In this document: in pieces, positions 18,203 to 27,747 of the stretch | Position numbering within the stretch: the stretch's first letter is position 1 | Layout: every line of letters begins with the position of its first letter | Assembly: GCA_023459055.1 (NCBI GenBank) | Contig: JAEWVR010000011.1 | Span: forward strand, 1-64,000 | DNA length: 64,000 bases | Direction: 5' to 3' | DNA from: Fibrobacterota bacterium | Lineage (GTDB): Bacteria; Fibrobacterota; Chitinivibrionia; Chitinivibrionales; Chitinispirillaceae | The notes under the pieces: model-generated | Told to the model about the DNA's origin: nothing | What the model saw: only the letters and a program-made list of their open reading frames with translations | Databases searched by the model: none | Position numbers and translations under genes: made by a program

Positions 18203-19084
18203 TTAAAGTAATTTTTCCCGTTTGTCTAATATGCGGATCAATGCCTTTGAAAATGGCTCATCTGTACAGATCTGCTCATAATCAATCTGTAATTCCCTGC
18301 ATATGGAACGAAGCATACTGTTATGCAAACGTATCCCTTTATTGAAATATTCGGATGCAGTCTGCCCGTCCATTTTAATAGCAACACCGCTCTCCAGATC
18401 TCTGAATTTATACATCCCTTTTTGCTTAAACAATAATTCCGTATTATCAAGTATCTGCAGCAGCAGGATATCCTGACGTTTATATCGTAAATGACGAAGA
18501 CCCTGACGAATTGCTTCGGGATTGTCCATAAAATCAGAGATAATAACAGTCATTCCCCGTTTTTTGATTCCACCGGCAAGAATATTGATAGCTGCAGCGC
18601 ATTGCGTCTTTTCAAGTGGTGTGATTTTATCAAGAATACCGAGAATATGTTTCAATTGAATGTTTGTGGATCTCGGTTGCAGGTATGTTTTAAGACGGTC
18701 ATCAAATACTGCCAGACCTACAGCATCTCTCTGACGAATAAGAATCCATGCAATTGCAGCGGCCAGAGTACGAGCATATTCAAACTTGCTCACTCCTGAT
18801 GACTTATACGCCATTGATCCACTTTTATCAATTAATATATTTGCAAAAAGATTGGTTTCATCCTCAAAAAGTTTAACAACAGTCCGATCAGACTTTGCAT
18901 ATTTTCTCCAGTCTATCCGTGAGGCATTATCTCCTGCTGTAAACGATCGATACTCGAGAAACTCAGCAGAAAAGCCATGAAAAGGACTCTTATGCATACC
19001 GGCAATTACACCCTCAACAATAAGTTTTGCCCGTAAAGAAAGGTTGCGGATTGGTATAAGATGTTCGGGATTAAGTGTTTGCAT
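18203..19084 (-). CDS. DUF58 protein
   Basis: This 293-residue protein carries the DUF58 hallmark YRSFTAGDNASRIDWRKYA (about 46-64). A VWA-like fold follows, with a MIDAS-type ILIDKSGSMAY (about 86-96). DUF58 proteins usually work with MoxR-family AAA ATPases and BatA-type membrane proteins; the BatA-like gene lies immediately downstream. The expected moxR gene is missing here, so the ATPase partner must be encoded elsewhere if it exists. Confidence 0.85.
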   Translation of the reverse strand: MQTLNPEHLIPIRNLSLRAKLIVEGVIAGMHKSPFHGFSAEFLEYRSFTAGDNASRIDWRKYAKSDRTVVKLFEDETNLFANILIDKSGSMAYKSSGVSKFEYARTLAAAIAWILIRQRDAVGLAVFDDRLKTYLQPRSTNIQLKHILGILDKITPLEKTQCAAAINILAGGIKKRGMTVIISDFMDNPEAIRQGLRHLRYKRQDILLLQILDNTELLFKQKGMYKFRDLESGVAIKMDGQTASEYFNKGIRLHNSMLRSICRELQIDYEQICTDEPFSKALIRILDKREKLL

Positions 19085-19215
19085 ACAAAATCTTGAAATA
19101 TTTTCGTATTCTTAATAGTTTATTATGCTGGATTATGTGCTACCATATTCATTTACTCAACTATGAAATGAATCGCTATTACACCATTACATTGTTGTGT
19201 CAATAGTAATTACAC

Positions 19216-20391
19216 TTACAGAGCTTCATTGTCGGATCGCTCCTGACAATACGATTTTGTTTGCTTATAGATAATGTCTTTTTTGGTCATTTCTTTGCGA
19301 TAGCTGATAACTTTTTCTGCAATTTTTTCTTTCAATAACCGCATATCATTTTTTTCAAATGCAGAGACAAAAATACCATAAGGATAATCCAGTAATAATT
19401 TTTTCTTAACAAACGGATCTTTGACAAGATCAAACTTGTTAAAAACATATAACTTTTCAACAGATTCTGCATTCAAATCCTTCAGCACTGTGTCTACAGT
19501 CGTAAGATGCTGGCCGGTCCACTCACTTGACGCATCCATAACAACAAGAAGAAGCTGTGCATCGGCAACAACACTTAATGTACTTCGAAATGATGCAACC
19601 AGATGATGAGGTAATTTTCGTAAAAATCCTACTGTATCTGAAATAACGATATTTCCGGCACCTTGAAGATACGTGCGCCGCGTGGCGGTATCAAGAGTTG
19701 CAAACAGTTTATTTTCAACCAGTACCTGTGATCCACTCAGAGCATTCAACAGTGATGATTTTCCGACATTGGTGTACCCGACCAGCGCAGCCCTGAATAC
19801 ATCACTTCTGCTGCCATGCTGAGTGATCCGGTGTTGTTCAATTTTTTCAAGTCGGTTTTTAAGATCAGAGATTTTTTTCTGAATCAGCCGTCTGTCTATT
19901 TCAAGCTGCTTCTCGCCGGGCCCCTTGGTTCCTATTCCGCCAACCTGCTGCGAAAAGTGTGTCCAGGCATGTGTCAAACGCGGATAAAGAGTTCTCATCT
20001 GAGCAAGCTCAACCTGAATACGCGCCTCATTGGTTTTTGCATGCTTTGCAAATATGTCAAGAATCAGCTGCCCGCGATCAATAACTTTTCCGTTAATGAT
20101 TTTTTCTATATTCCTGACTTGTCCTGGCGATAGCTGGGCATCAAGAATAAGCGTATCACAACCGTTACTATGCATATAGGCCTTGATCTCAGCAAGCTTA
20201 CCCTGTCCAATAAATGTTGACGCTACTGGCTGGTCCCGTTTTTGAATGACAGTGTTTATTACTGTTGCTCCTGCCGTAGTACAAAGCATAACCATTTCAG
20301 CAAGATCTTCCTCAAATAATGCTTCGTTTTCTTCGCTGGTTTGAAGCGCTGCAATCACTACTTTCTCACTACGTTCTTTATTTTCAATCAT
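19216..20391 (-). CDS. hflX: Ribosome-associated GTPase HflX
   Basis: HflX splits stalled or heat-damaged ribosomes. The 391-residue protein has the N-terminal HflX domain with ATFIGQGKLAEIK (57-69) and the GGIGTKGPGEKQLEIDRR linker. Its G domain has GYTNVGKSS near residue 204, the DTVGFLRKLPHHLV switch and VFNKFDL. It lies nine bases after map on the same strand, so the two form an operon. Confidence 0.96.
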   Translation of the reverse strand: MIENKERSEKVVIAALQTSEENEALFEEDLAEMVMLCTTAGATVINTVIQKRDQPVASTFIGQGKLAEIKAYMHSNGCDTLILDAQLSPGQVRNIEKIINGKVIDRGQLILDIFAKHAKTNEARIQVELAQMRTLYPRLTHAWTHFSQQVGGIGTKGPGEKQLEIDRRLIQKKISDLKNRLEKIEQHRITQHGSRSDVFRAALVGYTNVGKSSLLNALSGSQVLVENKLFATLDTATRRTYLQGAGNIVISDTVGFLRKLPHHLVASFRSTLSVVADAQLLLVVMDASSEWTGQHLTTVDTVLKDLNAESVEKLYVFNKFDLVKDPFVKKKLLLDYPYGIFVSAFEKNDMRLLKEKIAEKVISYRKEMTKKDIIYKQTKSYCQERSDNEAL

Positions 20392-20400
20392 ATAGTTGAA

Positions 20401-21342
20401 TTACTCATGATGTATGTATGCCTTTCCATCAACTAATAAAACAACATTCTCTTTACGTTGTGATGGTGTCATGGTAAGTATTTCAGCACCAGTCGATGTA
20501 ACAAGAATGGTATGTTCAAACTGAGCAGATAGTGAACCGTCCTTGGTGCGAACAGTCCATCCGTCTTTACGATCAGTAACAACCTGATAGCCGCCACGAT
20601 TGACCATGGGCTCAATTGTAAAAGTCATACCAGGTTCAAAAATCACCTTTTCACAATCAGGATCAATATGATGATAAACGGTGAAATTCTCGTGAAAGCG
20701 GGTACCAATTCCATGTCCAGTATATTGTCGTACCACAGAACAACCGTGCGATTTTACAAACGGTTCAATTGCATCACCAATCACACTCAAGGGGCGCCCC
20801 GGCATTACAACCGCGATACCTGCAATAAGTGCTCTCGCAGTCACATCCACCAGATGACGTGCTTCCTGTGAAACATCACCAATCATAAACGTCTCTGAAG
20901 AATCACCGTAGAAGCCATCAACAATACTTGTCAAATCAACATTGACTATATCACCATTCTGAATATATTCATCCGGTGATGGAATCCCGTGACATACAAT
21001 ATTATTTCTTGATATACAACAGGATTTCGGATATCCGTTATAACCAAGCGTTGCCGGTATGTGCCCATGTGCCAGAGTATATTCATGAACCATTTTGTCA
21101 ATTTCATCTGTTGAAATTCCGGCCTTGACAAATGGCCTGATATAGTCCATTACTTCCCCATTAAAGGCTCCAGCCCGTCTCATACCGTCAATTTCAGAAT
21201 CCGATTTAATCAATCCTTTTTTTTGCTTCTGCGGCTTTCCCTGCGACTGATGTGCGAGTTCTTTTGCCTGATCCTCAAAGTAGTGGCATTTTTTATACTT
21301 TTTTCCACTTCCGCACCAGCACGCATCATTTCTCTCAATCAT
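20401..21342 (-). CDS. map: Methionine aminopeptidase with N-terminal SEC-C zinc motif
   Basis: This enzyme removes the initiator methionine from nascent proteins. The 313-residue protein starts with a SEC-C zinc-binding motif (C8-W-C10 and C19-H20), as in MetAP type Ic, which is thought to help ribosome docking. The catalytic domain shows GYPKSCCISRNNIVCHGIP, the metal ligands in VDLTSIVDGFYGDSS, GHGIGTRFHE and FTIEPMV. hflX follows nine bases later. Confidence 0.96.
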   Translation of the reverse strand: MIERNDACWCGSGKKYKKCHYFEDQAKELAHQSQGKPQKQKKGLIKSDSEIDGMRRAGAFNGEVMDYIRPFVKAGISTDEIDKMVHEYTLAHGHIPATLGYNGYPKSCCISRNNIVCHGIPSPDEYIQNGDIVNVDLTSIVDGFYGDSSETFMIGDVSQEARHLVDVTARALIAGIAVVMPGRPLSVIGDAIEPFVKSHGCSVVRQYTGHGIGTRFHENFTVYHHIDPDCEKVIFEPGMTFTIEPMVNRGGYQVVTDRKDGWTVRTKDGSLSAQFEHTILVTSTGAEILTMTPSQRKENVVLLVDGKAYIHHE

Positions 21343-21717
21343 TCTAGACTACACATTCCTTTTAACATTGTAAGATATTGTATTTTATATATTTACACAT
21401 TAACTGAACGATATACTTATCGTACATGTATTTATGTATAATATAATTCAGGAAACGTTTGTAAAAAGATGCTTTATGGTGTATTTCTTGTGATACACCA
21501 CAATGAAACGGTTCATGCTCAATCACATAGTCTTTGAATGTTACCAGACCAGCAGAATGAAGACTATAAAAATAATTGTGTTACATACTAAAGCACTAAT
21601 TGTTGTATCATGATTGGGATATTGTTACAAAATCAAGGCGTCATAAATTAATTTATCTCACTGTTATTTGTTTACCAGAAGCTGATTAACCGACAACATT
21701 TATGGACGTAACAAAAG
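21343..21717. other. Divergent region map / tcdA with an 8-bp hairpin
   Basis: This 375-base AT-rich gap holds an inverted repeat, TGGTGTAT (21477-21484) with ATACACCA (21493-21500), and a TATAATATAAT run near 21437 that could serve as a -10. No gene is visible. Confidence 0.5.
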
Positions 21718-22524
21718 ATGATATTTGAACAGTCATTCAACAGACTTGAACTTCTTACCGGTAAAGATACACTGCAAAGACTGAATGCCACCAATGTTAT
21801 CATTTTTGGCGTAGGCGGTGTTGGAAGCTGGTGCGCTGAAGCGCTTATACGCAATGGCATTGGCAATCTTACCATTGTCGACAGTGACAGAGTCTGTGTC
21901 ACCAATATAAATCGTCAACTACAAGCGACATCTGAAACTATCGGAGAAATTAAAGTCAACGTTTTAAAAAAACGTCTGCAATCAATTAATCCTGATGCGT
22001 CAATTACAGCCCTGTTCAAAGTTTACAACAAAGACAGTGCACACTCATTTAATATTGAACAATATAACTACTGTGTTGATGCAATTGACAGCTTAAGTAA
22101 TAAAGTCGAATTAATAGTCAACGCATATGCGGCTGGATGCAAAGTTTACACATCACTTGGCGCAGCGTGTAAACTTGATGTCTCAAGAATTAAAACCGGA
22201 TCTCTCTGGAAATCTGAAGGATGTCATCTGGGGCGCTTTGTACGCAAACGTCTCCGTAAAAGGAAATTTGATGGCGATATACAATGCGTTTACAGCGACG
22301 AACTCCTGCCTCCAATTGGTGTTAACATTAACGGATGCAGTACCGGAGAGTGTAGCAGGAATGGATCAGCTAATCCTGATAATCCTGATACCGGCTGGTG
22401 CAGCCATGAAAAACAAATCAACGGTTCAGCGGTCCATATCACTGCAACATTCGGCTTTTTTCTTGCCGGTATGATAACAAAAGATATTGTCGATCATAAC
22501 ACACACACCAAAGATCCCTCATGA
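21718..22524 (+). CDS. tcdA: tRNA threonylcarbamoyladenosine dehydratase (ThiF/E1-like)
   Basis: TcdA (CsdL) uses ATP to cyclise t6A37 to ct6A37 in ANN-decoding tRNAs. The 268-residue protein has the E1-like nucleotide-binding loop VGGVGSWCAEALIRNGIG (about 30-47), followed by VDSDRVCVTNINRQ with its ATP-contacting Asn/Arg residues. The C-terminal part is rich in Cys and Ser. Length and motif order match TcdA rather than ThiF or MoeB, which lack this C-terminal part. Confidence 0.88.
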   Translation: MIFEQSFNRLELLTGKDTLQRLNATNVIIFGVGGVGSWCAEALIRNGIGNLTIVDSDRVCVTNINRQLQATSETIGEIKVNVLKKRLQSINPDASITALFKVYNKDSAHSFNIEQYNYCVDAIDSLSNKVELIVNAYAAGCKVYTSLGAACKLDVSRIKTGSLWKSEGCHLGRFVRKRLRKRKFDGDIQCVYSDELLPPIGVNINGCSTGECSRNGSANPDNPDTGWCSHEKQINGSAVHITATFGFFLAGMITKDIVDHNTHTKDPS

Positions 22525-22560
22525 AAAAACACTAAGCACACCTTACCAGCTTTAATACAG

Positions 22561-22851
22561 CTACTTTTGTGGGAACGATGCAGAAAAACCGGTCTTGCTA
22601 ACAGCATCAACAAGTTTAATACTGTCAAGCATTGCAATATCAATATCCACCGATGCTACAGCACGGGCTGCATTCACCCTGACTTTACTTACACCAGGCA
22701 CATCCTTTAATGCTTTGTCAACAGAAACAACGCAGGCAGCACAGTACATTCCACTGATATCCATCTGTACCGATACTTTTTCTGTTTCATCATTACACCC
22801 CTGAAGCAGAGCTAATATCAATACTGATATAAACAATACAATTCGTTTCAT
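22561..22851 (-). CDS. Lipoprotein with heavy-metal-associated (HMA) domain
   Basis: This 96-residue protein starts with MKRIVLF, a hydrophobic stretch and the lipobox LLQGC, followed by an HMA domain with GMYCAACV (the CxxC metal site) and a ferredoxin-like beta-alpha-beta pattern. The start at 22851 has AGGAG at good spacing. HMA domains bind Cu(I), Zn(II) or Hg(II). A lipid-anchored HMA domain would sit in the periplasm and probably scavenges or passes on copper. No transporter is adjacent. Confidence 0.8.
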   Translation of the reverse strand: MKRIVLFISVLILALLQGCNDETEKVSVQMDISGMYCAACVVSVDKALKDVPGVSKVRVNAARAVASVDIDIAMLDSIKLVDAVSKTGFSASFPQK

Positions 22852-23055
22852 AACGACTCCTGTTTGAATTACATCCATTATAGAGTACGGCAGTGCAACC
22901 AAAAAAATTATGTCCAGGAACAGTTAAAATTACGGCACACAGGTATTTCAACGGAAAAGTTTATGATGGCATATATTAATTTATATAGTTATTAAATTTT
23001 TATTGAAAGTAATATAGGTTGTTTTATCTCCTATGATATTGTTTTATTTGGAGTT

Positions 23056-23322
23056 ATGATGAAACGTTTTGAAGAGTTGTTTGTTGAGCTCAAAGCTAAA
23101 GCTGCTAAAAATGATCCAGATAGCGGTACCGTTAAAGAGCTTCAGAAGGGTGTTCATTTTATCGGTAAAAAAATAATTGAGGAAGCCGGTGAAGTCTGGA
23201 TCGCATCCGAATATGAGGGCAAAGAAAAGACTGCAGAAGAAATTTCTCAGCTGCTTTATCATCTTCAGGTCATGATGATTGCGAAAGAGATCACCCTTGA
23301 CGATGTCTATAAATACTTGTAA
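23056..23322 (+). CDS. hisE: Phosphoribosyl-ATP pyrophosphatase
   Basis: HisE performs the second step of histidine synthesis, hydrolysing PR-ATP to PR-AMP. The 88-residue protein has the MazG-like fold, with the metal-binding KKIIEEAGEVWIA (about 38-50) and EEISQLLYHLQVMM. Two consecutive ATG codons (23056, 23059) are possible starts; GGAGT lies just before. hisG follows 46 bases later, so the two first enzymes form one transcript. Confidence 0.94.
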   Translation: MMKRFEELFVELKAKAAKNDPDSGTVKELQKGVHFIGKKIIEEAGEVWIASEYEGKEKTAEEISQLLYHLQVMMIAKEITLDDVYKYL

Positions 23323-23368
23323 GTGTATGGTTTTGAACAACAGTTTATGAAATACAGGAGTTTTTCAC

Positions 23369-24217
23369 ATGATAAAGATAGCAATTCCAAATAAAGGTTC
23401 CCTTTCTGAAGACGCAATCGGGCTCATCAGTGAGGCCGGGTATAAATGTAAACGCTACAGCAGTGAGCTTGTACTATTTGACAAAAAGAATGATGTTGAA
23501 TTCTACTTTTTGCGTCCAAGAGATATTGCAATCTATGTTGGTAACGGTTTTCTTGATCTTGGAATTACCGGCCGCGACCTTGCCCTCGATAGCGGTACAA
23601 AAGTTCATGAGTGCCTTGCACTCAATTTCGGTCAGTCATCATTTTATTATGCAGTCCCTCAGTCAAGTTCATTAACACCCGACGGATTCAATGGTTTACG
23701 CATTGCGACATCATATCCTCACATTGTTGAACTTGATATGGAACGCCGTGGTTTAAAAACAACAATAGTCGAACTTGACGGTGCTGTAGAAATCTCAATC
23801 AAGCTTGGGGTTGCTGATGTAATAGCGGATGTTGTTCAATCGGGGCGAACACTTACTGAAGCCGGGCTGAAAACAGTTGGGGAACCTATCCTCGTTTCAG
23901 AGGCGCTGCTTATCGCGCATTCTGCTGATTCATTAAAGAGCACAATCGCTGATACCTTTATAAAAAGATTAAAGGGAATAATTGTTGCCAGGGAATTTGT
24001 AATGGTTGAATATGATATCCCCAAAGATATGCTTCAAAAAGCATGTGCAATCACACCAGGAATTGAATCGCCGACAATATCACCGTTAAGTAAAGAAAAC
24101 TGGTATGCAGTGAAAGCGATGATCAAGAAAAATCATCTCAACAGCATTATGGATAACCTTGCAGATATTGGTGCAAAAGGAATTATTGTTACTGATATCA
24201 GAACCTGCAGGATATAA
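23369..24217 (+). CDS. hisG: ATP phosphoribosyltransferase (long form)
   Basis: HisG joins ATP and PRPP, the first committed and feedback-inhibited step of histidine synthesis. The 282-residue length and the C-terminal ACT-like regulatory part mark the long, hexameric HisG that needs no HisZ. Visible motifs are IAIPNKGSLSEDA at the start, DLGITGRDL and the PRPP-binding DVVQSGRTLTEAGL. CAGGAG precedes the ATG. hisE lies just upstream; no other his gene is present. Confidence 0.96.
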   Translation: MIKIAIPNKGSLSEDAIGLISEAGYKCKRYSSELVLFDKKNDVEFYFLRPRDIAIYVGNGFLDLGITGRDLALDSGTKVHECLALNFGQSSFYYAVPQSSSLTPDGFNGLRIATSYPHIVELDMERRGLKTTIVELDGAVEISIKLGVADVIADVVQSGRTLTEAGLKTVGEPILVSEALLIAHSADSLKSTIADTFIKRLKGIIVAREFVMVEYDIPKDMLQKACAITPGIESPTISPLSKENWYAVKAMIKKNHLNSIMDNLADIGAKGIIVTDIRTCRI

Positions 24218-24262
24218 GTTTTCAAACGCCATACAGGTTTTGAACTTAACAAATGGGAAGTC

Positions 24263-25045
24263 ATGACTAATACGCATATTTCAAATCCGGATTCATCAGG
24301 AGTACGTCGTACCTTTGATGAACTTATCAGGGAGATGAATATTCAGAATCTGAATGTCAGTTTTTCCCAACGGATGAAAAAAAACTGGAAGATGCGTATT
24401 ACCCGCTCAGAAAATCGTCGATATCTGACAATACCCGCATACCTTTATGATGCACCACTGGATATCAAAAAAGCACTTATTGCATGGGCAATGCTTCCGC
24501 AGCTTGGATCTCATTCGAAAATCATAGCCTGTCAGAACGAAAAAAGGGCACTCGAAAAAACTGTACAGCATTATATCAGATCCAACCATGCTGATCATTC
24601 TCAATTATATGTTAACAGATTAAGTGAATTGACCTGCAATACAATTGAAGCTGTACATGACCTTCAGGATGTCTTTGATACCGTTAATAAAGAGTATTTC
24701 AATAGTGAGCTGTCCGCAGTACTCAGATGGGGCAGATTGACATCAGGGGTATCTTATCAGATGACACGCAAAGCCACTGATGGCACCACGATTCAAATTA
24801 TCACTATTGCCGGCTCCTACAATCATCATAATGTACCAAGGTTTGCAATTGAAGCAGTCATGTTTCATGAAATGTTGCATATAAAAATTCCGCCGTATAA
24901 AAAAAACGGTAGAAATGTTATCCACAGCCCGGAATTCAAAACAGCCGAAAAAGCTCATAAATATTACAAACAATGGCGAACCTGGGAACGCGAACACCTT
25001 CTTAACATTATAAGAAACAGACGGCATCTACGGGAAAAACGGTAA
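24263..25045 (+). CDS. SprT-like zinc metalloprotease
   Basis: This 260-residue protein has the metalloprotease motif HEMLHI near residue 202 and a downstream HSPEF His that would be the third zinc ligand. The LQDVFDTVNKEYFNSELS region before it matches SprT/Spartan-like folds. The family includes proteases acting on DNA-protein crosslinks, but many members are uncharacterised. It lies 45 bases after hisG and may be transcribed with it. Confidence 0.7.
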   Translation: MTNTHISNPDSSGVRRTFDELIREMNIQNLNVSFSQRMKKNWKMRITRSENRRYLTIPAYLYDAPLDIKKALIAWAMLPQLGSHSKIIACQNEKRALEKTVQHYIRSNHADHSQLYVNRLSELTCNTIEAVHDLQDVFDTVNKEYFNSELSAVLRWGRLTSGVSYQMTRKATDGTTIQIITIAGSYNHHNVPRFAIEAVMFHEMLHIKIPPYKKNGRNVIHSPEFKTAEKAHKYYKQWRTWEREHLLNIIRNRRHLREKR

Positions 25046-25073
25046 ATAAGGCGGCAGTGTACTTATGCGCTCG

Positions 25074-25093
25074 CCCCCCGCAGGGGGACTTGC
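25074..25093. repeat. GC-rich palindrome, left border of the defence island
   Basis: CCCCCGCAGGGGGACTTG at 25075-25092 recurs exactly at 49641-49658. It is a C5-GCA-G5 hairpin in an otherwise AT-rich stretch (25046-25335) that holds no gene. The repeat may be a dispersed REP-like element or may mark island boundaries. Confidence 0.7.
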
Positions 25094-25335
25094 GTCCAAA
25101 TTACGCTTAAATGATCTTTTATTTTTTCCATACTAACATATATCCTTCAACTAATTTAAGTTTGATTTTGTCAATACTTGAAATTTTTATTCTGTCTGAC
25201 CTCAAGTTTTTTAAATGAATTACATTTTTATGTAAAGACCCAAAGACGTTTTGACCTGTTTGTTTAGGAATACCCAAAGATTATCAAGCATCCTTACTTG
25301 CCTCTAAGTTAACTACAGCTCTAATAACCTGACAT

Positions 25336-26607
25336 TTACATATGCTGCAGTTCACTCCAGCTACCCAACTCAGAAATGCCTCTGCCAAACACGCCCCAGC
25401 CATCACCTCCAAAACCCCAAACTGTTCCATCATTTTTAATCGCCAGGCTGAATCCTTGAAATGTTCCCTGCGCGTCCCAGGAGGTTGCAATTGATCTCAC
25501 ATTTTCCAGATCACGACGGAATAATGTTCTTTCTTTATTGTCATAATCGTCATATTTGGGGTTATCGCCATAACCATTTCCGCCAGTTGCCCATAGTATA
25601 CTGTCAGTTCGCAAAGCAAAGGTCATACGATTTCCAGCCGCTATGGCCAAAACTTTGGAAAGCACCATTTCAAACCCATGCCGATCGTTGTTGTCACCTG
25701 TGCCAAGCTGACCGTATTCGTTCCATCCTGTGGCCCATAAAGTACTGTCTTTTTTTAAGATTAGGCTGTGATACCCGCCGGCAGCAATAGCAATCGCATC
25801 AGTGGTTAATTCAACAAATTCGTATGTATATGTTTGATAGGTCGAGTTGGATTCCTGAGTAGAGGTATCAACGAATCCAAGCTGATCATATCTATTATCA
25901 CCAGCTCCCCATACCGTACCATCGTATTTTAGTACAAGTGAGTGCAGGTCACCGATGGATACGGAATGAACACTGCTCATCACTTTTTTAAATGTTCTGA
26001 TATATCCTTCGTCCTTCCTGGGATCATATTTACCGATGCCAAAGTAGTAATTATCGTTTTTACCAGCTACCCATAGCGTGCTGTCGCGTTTAATGATCAT
26101 ACTGCAATAGCCTTTTGCTGCAATTGCTGCGACATCGGTGGAAATCTTTACAAAAACTAAACTTCGGTCTTTATCATTTGTACCAAATTGTCCCAGGCTG
26201 TTTTCCCCGGCTGCCCATAGTGATCCATCTCCTTTAAGTATCAGACTGTGGTTGTTTCCGGCAGCGACGTCGCAGGCACCATCCATGATCTTTCTAAAAT
26301 GAACAATATTTGATACAGTATCGCCTATTCCAAGCTGGCCATATTCGTTGCAACCGGAAACCCATACTGTGGAATCGCTATCAACAATAAGGCTGTGTTT
26401 TCCACCGACTGCTACTTTAATCGCGGAAAAAGGAAAATATTTATTCTCCTGAGGTATGTTATTTGTAGCTGAATTATTTAAAGAATTTGTATCTTTTTTG
26501 TTTTTAGTGACTGTGGCAATTTTATTCTCCTGGCTGCTGGTTTTACTTTTTGTGCAAAGAGATAATAATATCAATATTGTTGTCAGGATGAATAATGATT
26601 GTTTCAT
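25336..26607 (-). CDS. RCC1-repeat lipoprotein
   Basis: This 423-residue protein begins with a lipoprotein-like signal (hydrophobic stretch, LLSLC). A Ser/Asn/Lys-rich linker and at least six RCC1-type repeats of about 50 residues follow, each with a W..G.N..GQLG..D pattern and an HSL segment (GGKHSLIVDSDSTVWVSG). RCC1 repeats form seven-bladed propellers; in bacteria they are mostly surface or secreted proteins of unknown binding partner. It lies at the left edge of the defence island but is probably a cell-surface protein, not a defence gene. Confidence 0.85.
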   Translation of the reverse strand: MKQSLFILTTILILLSLCTKSKTSSQENKIATVTKNKKDTNSLNNSATNNIPQENKYFPFSAIKVAVGGKHSLIVDSDSTVWVSGCNEYGQLGIGDTVSNIVHFRKIMDGACDVAAGNNHSLILKGDGSLWAAGENSLGQFGTNDKDRSLVFVKISTDVAAIAAKGYCSMIIKRDSTLWVAGKNDNYYFGIGKYDPRKDEGYIRTFKKVMSSVHSVSIGDLHSLVLKYDGTVWGAGDNRYDQLGFVDTSTQESNSTYQTYTYEFVELTTDAIAIAAGGYHSLILKKDSTLWATGWNEYGQLGTGDNNDRHGFEMVLSKVLAIAAGNRMTFALRTDSILWATGGNGYGDNPKYDDYDNKERTLFRRDLENVRSIATSWDAQGTFQGFSLAIKNDGTVWGFGGDGWGVFGRGISELGSWSELQHM

Positions 26608-26882
26608 AATGTGTTTTGTTCCTGTTAATTGTTATATTCATTCAGATAATTACAGTCTGTCAACATACTCATCAACGGGACCCATTTTTTGAGTCTCTTG
26701 CAGAATTTTATTTGTATACGCCCATAAAATGTCTGATAAATTATTTTCTTTGTAAAGTCTACCAGATAATGTTTTTAACAGATTCATAAATCAATGATAC
26801 CTTTGAAAAATTAATAATGGCCAACTATCTGAAAGATGGAACCGACGAAAGAAATACTTGTTATAATAAGAAAACATTTAAT

Positions 26883-27737
26883 CTATGAGGCTAGGTAGGT
26901 TTTATAAAAATCTGAATTTTTTGCTTGTAAGTAAGCGATACAAAAGCTTGAATAAGCTGCATTACGATCACACATTTTTAATAAAATACTTATTGTAGTA
27001 CAAATCAATTTGTAGCTACGCTCACGATCGTTATCTTTTTCAAGATATAATAAATTCTCATAATGGTCATGCAGAGTTAAAAGGTACAAATCAAGCGTTT
27101 CTCTTAATTTTAAACGAGCTCGAATAAAATTGATATTATTCAAATTATAGCACTTTATTGATATCTCGGCTCTTTTGTTTTTAAGATGATCTGAATCAGG
27201 GTTAAAACGAGGCATTGCTTCACCATCTTCCCGAAATGTTAACAATTTAACATCTTCTTCATTACAAGGATCTAACAAAAATGGTTGTTCTTCACTGTAA
27301 TTATATTGCGGTGTTAATGCACGTTTACTTTCATCAACTAATGGAAAATGATAAGATTTTCCACCAACTAATCCAGATGTATCACCTCGTAAGCTGTTTG
27401 AAAAACAACAACTTAATCTGTAGTTCTCTAACTTAAATGCTAGCCACCAATATCCAGGATGCATTTTACATTCAGCAACTTTGGCTTTTGGTCTGAAGTG
27501 ATCTACCATAATATCTGAACCATGACTAAGTGGGTCTGCCTCAGAATACCAGCATTTACTACTGATTTGCTTAAGTTGAGTTTTTACATATCTCCAAAAT
27601 GCTTGATTAGTGTTTATAATTTTAAGCCGTTTATCAGGATCTGTTTCACTAAAGATCTTGCTTTCAAGTTTTTTAAGTTTCACTAACCATTTACTTGATA
27701 ATATTAATTCATGAGGTTTATATGGAACATATCTCAT
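26883..27737 (-). CDS. HNH nuclease, PtuB-like (Septu / TIGR02646 type)
   Basis: This 284-residue protein has the fingerprint of the HNH nucleases paired with AAA ATPases in Septu and some retrons. CWYSEA provides a single Cys where a CxxC is usual. VDHFRPKA (about 81-88) has the catalytic His, and HPGYWWLAFKLENYRLSCCFSN has the Asn and second Cys group. It likely cuts DNA or RNA when the partner ATPase is triggered. It is the last gene of the hsdR-hsdM-hsdS-AAA-HNH operon, ten bases after the ATPase gene. Confidence 0.75.
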   Translation of the reverse strand: MRYVPYKPHELILSSKWLVKLKKLESKIFSETDPDKRLKIINTNQAFWRYVKTQLKQISSKCWYSEADPLSHGSDIMVDHFRPKAKVAECKMHPGYWWLAFKLENYRLSCCFSNSLRGDTSGLVGGKSYHFPLVDESKRALTPQYNYSEEQPFLLDPCNEEDVKLLTFREDGEAMPRFNPDSDHLKNKRAEISIKCYNLNNINFIRARLKLRETLDLYLLTLHDHYENLLYLEKDNDRERSYKLICTTISILLKMCDRNAAYSSFCIAYLQAKNSDFYKTYLAS

Positions 27738-27747
27738 TTTGATAACC

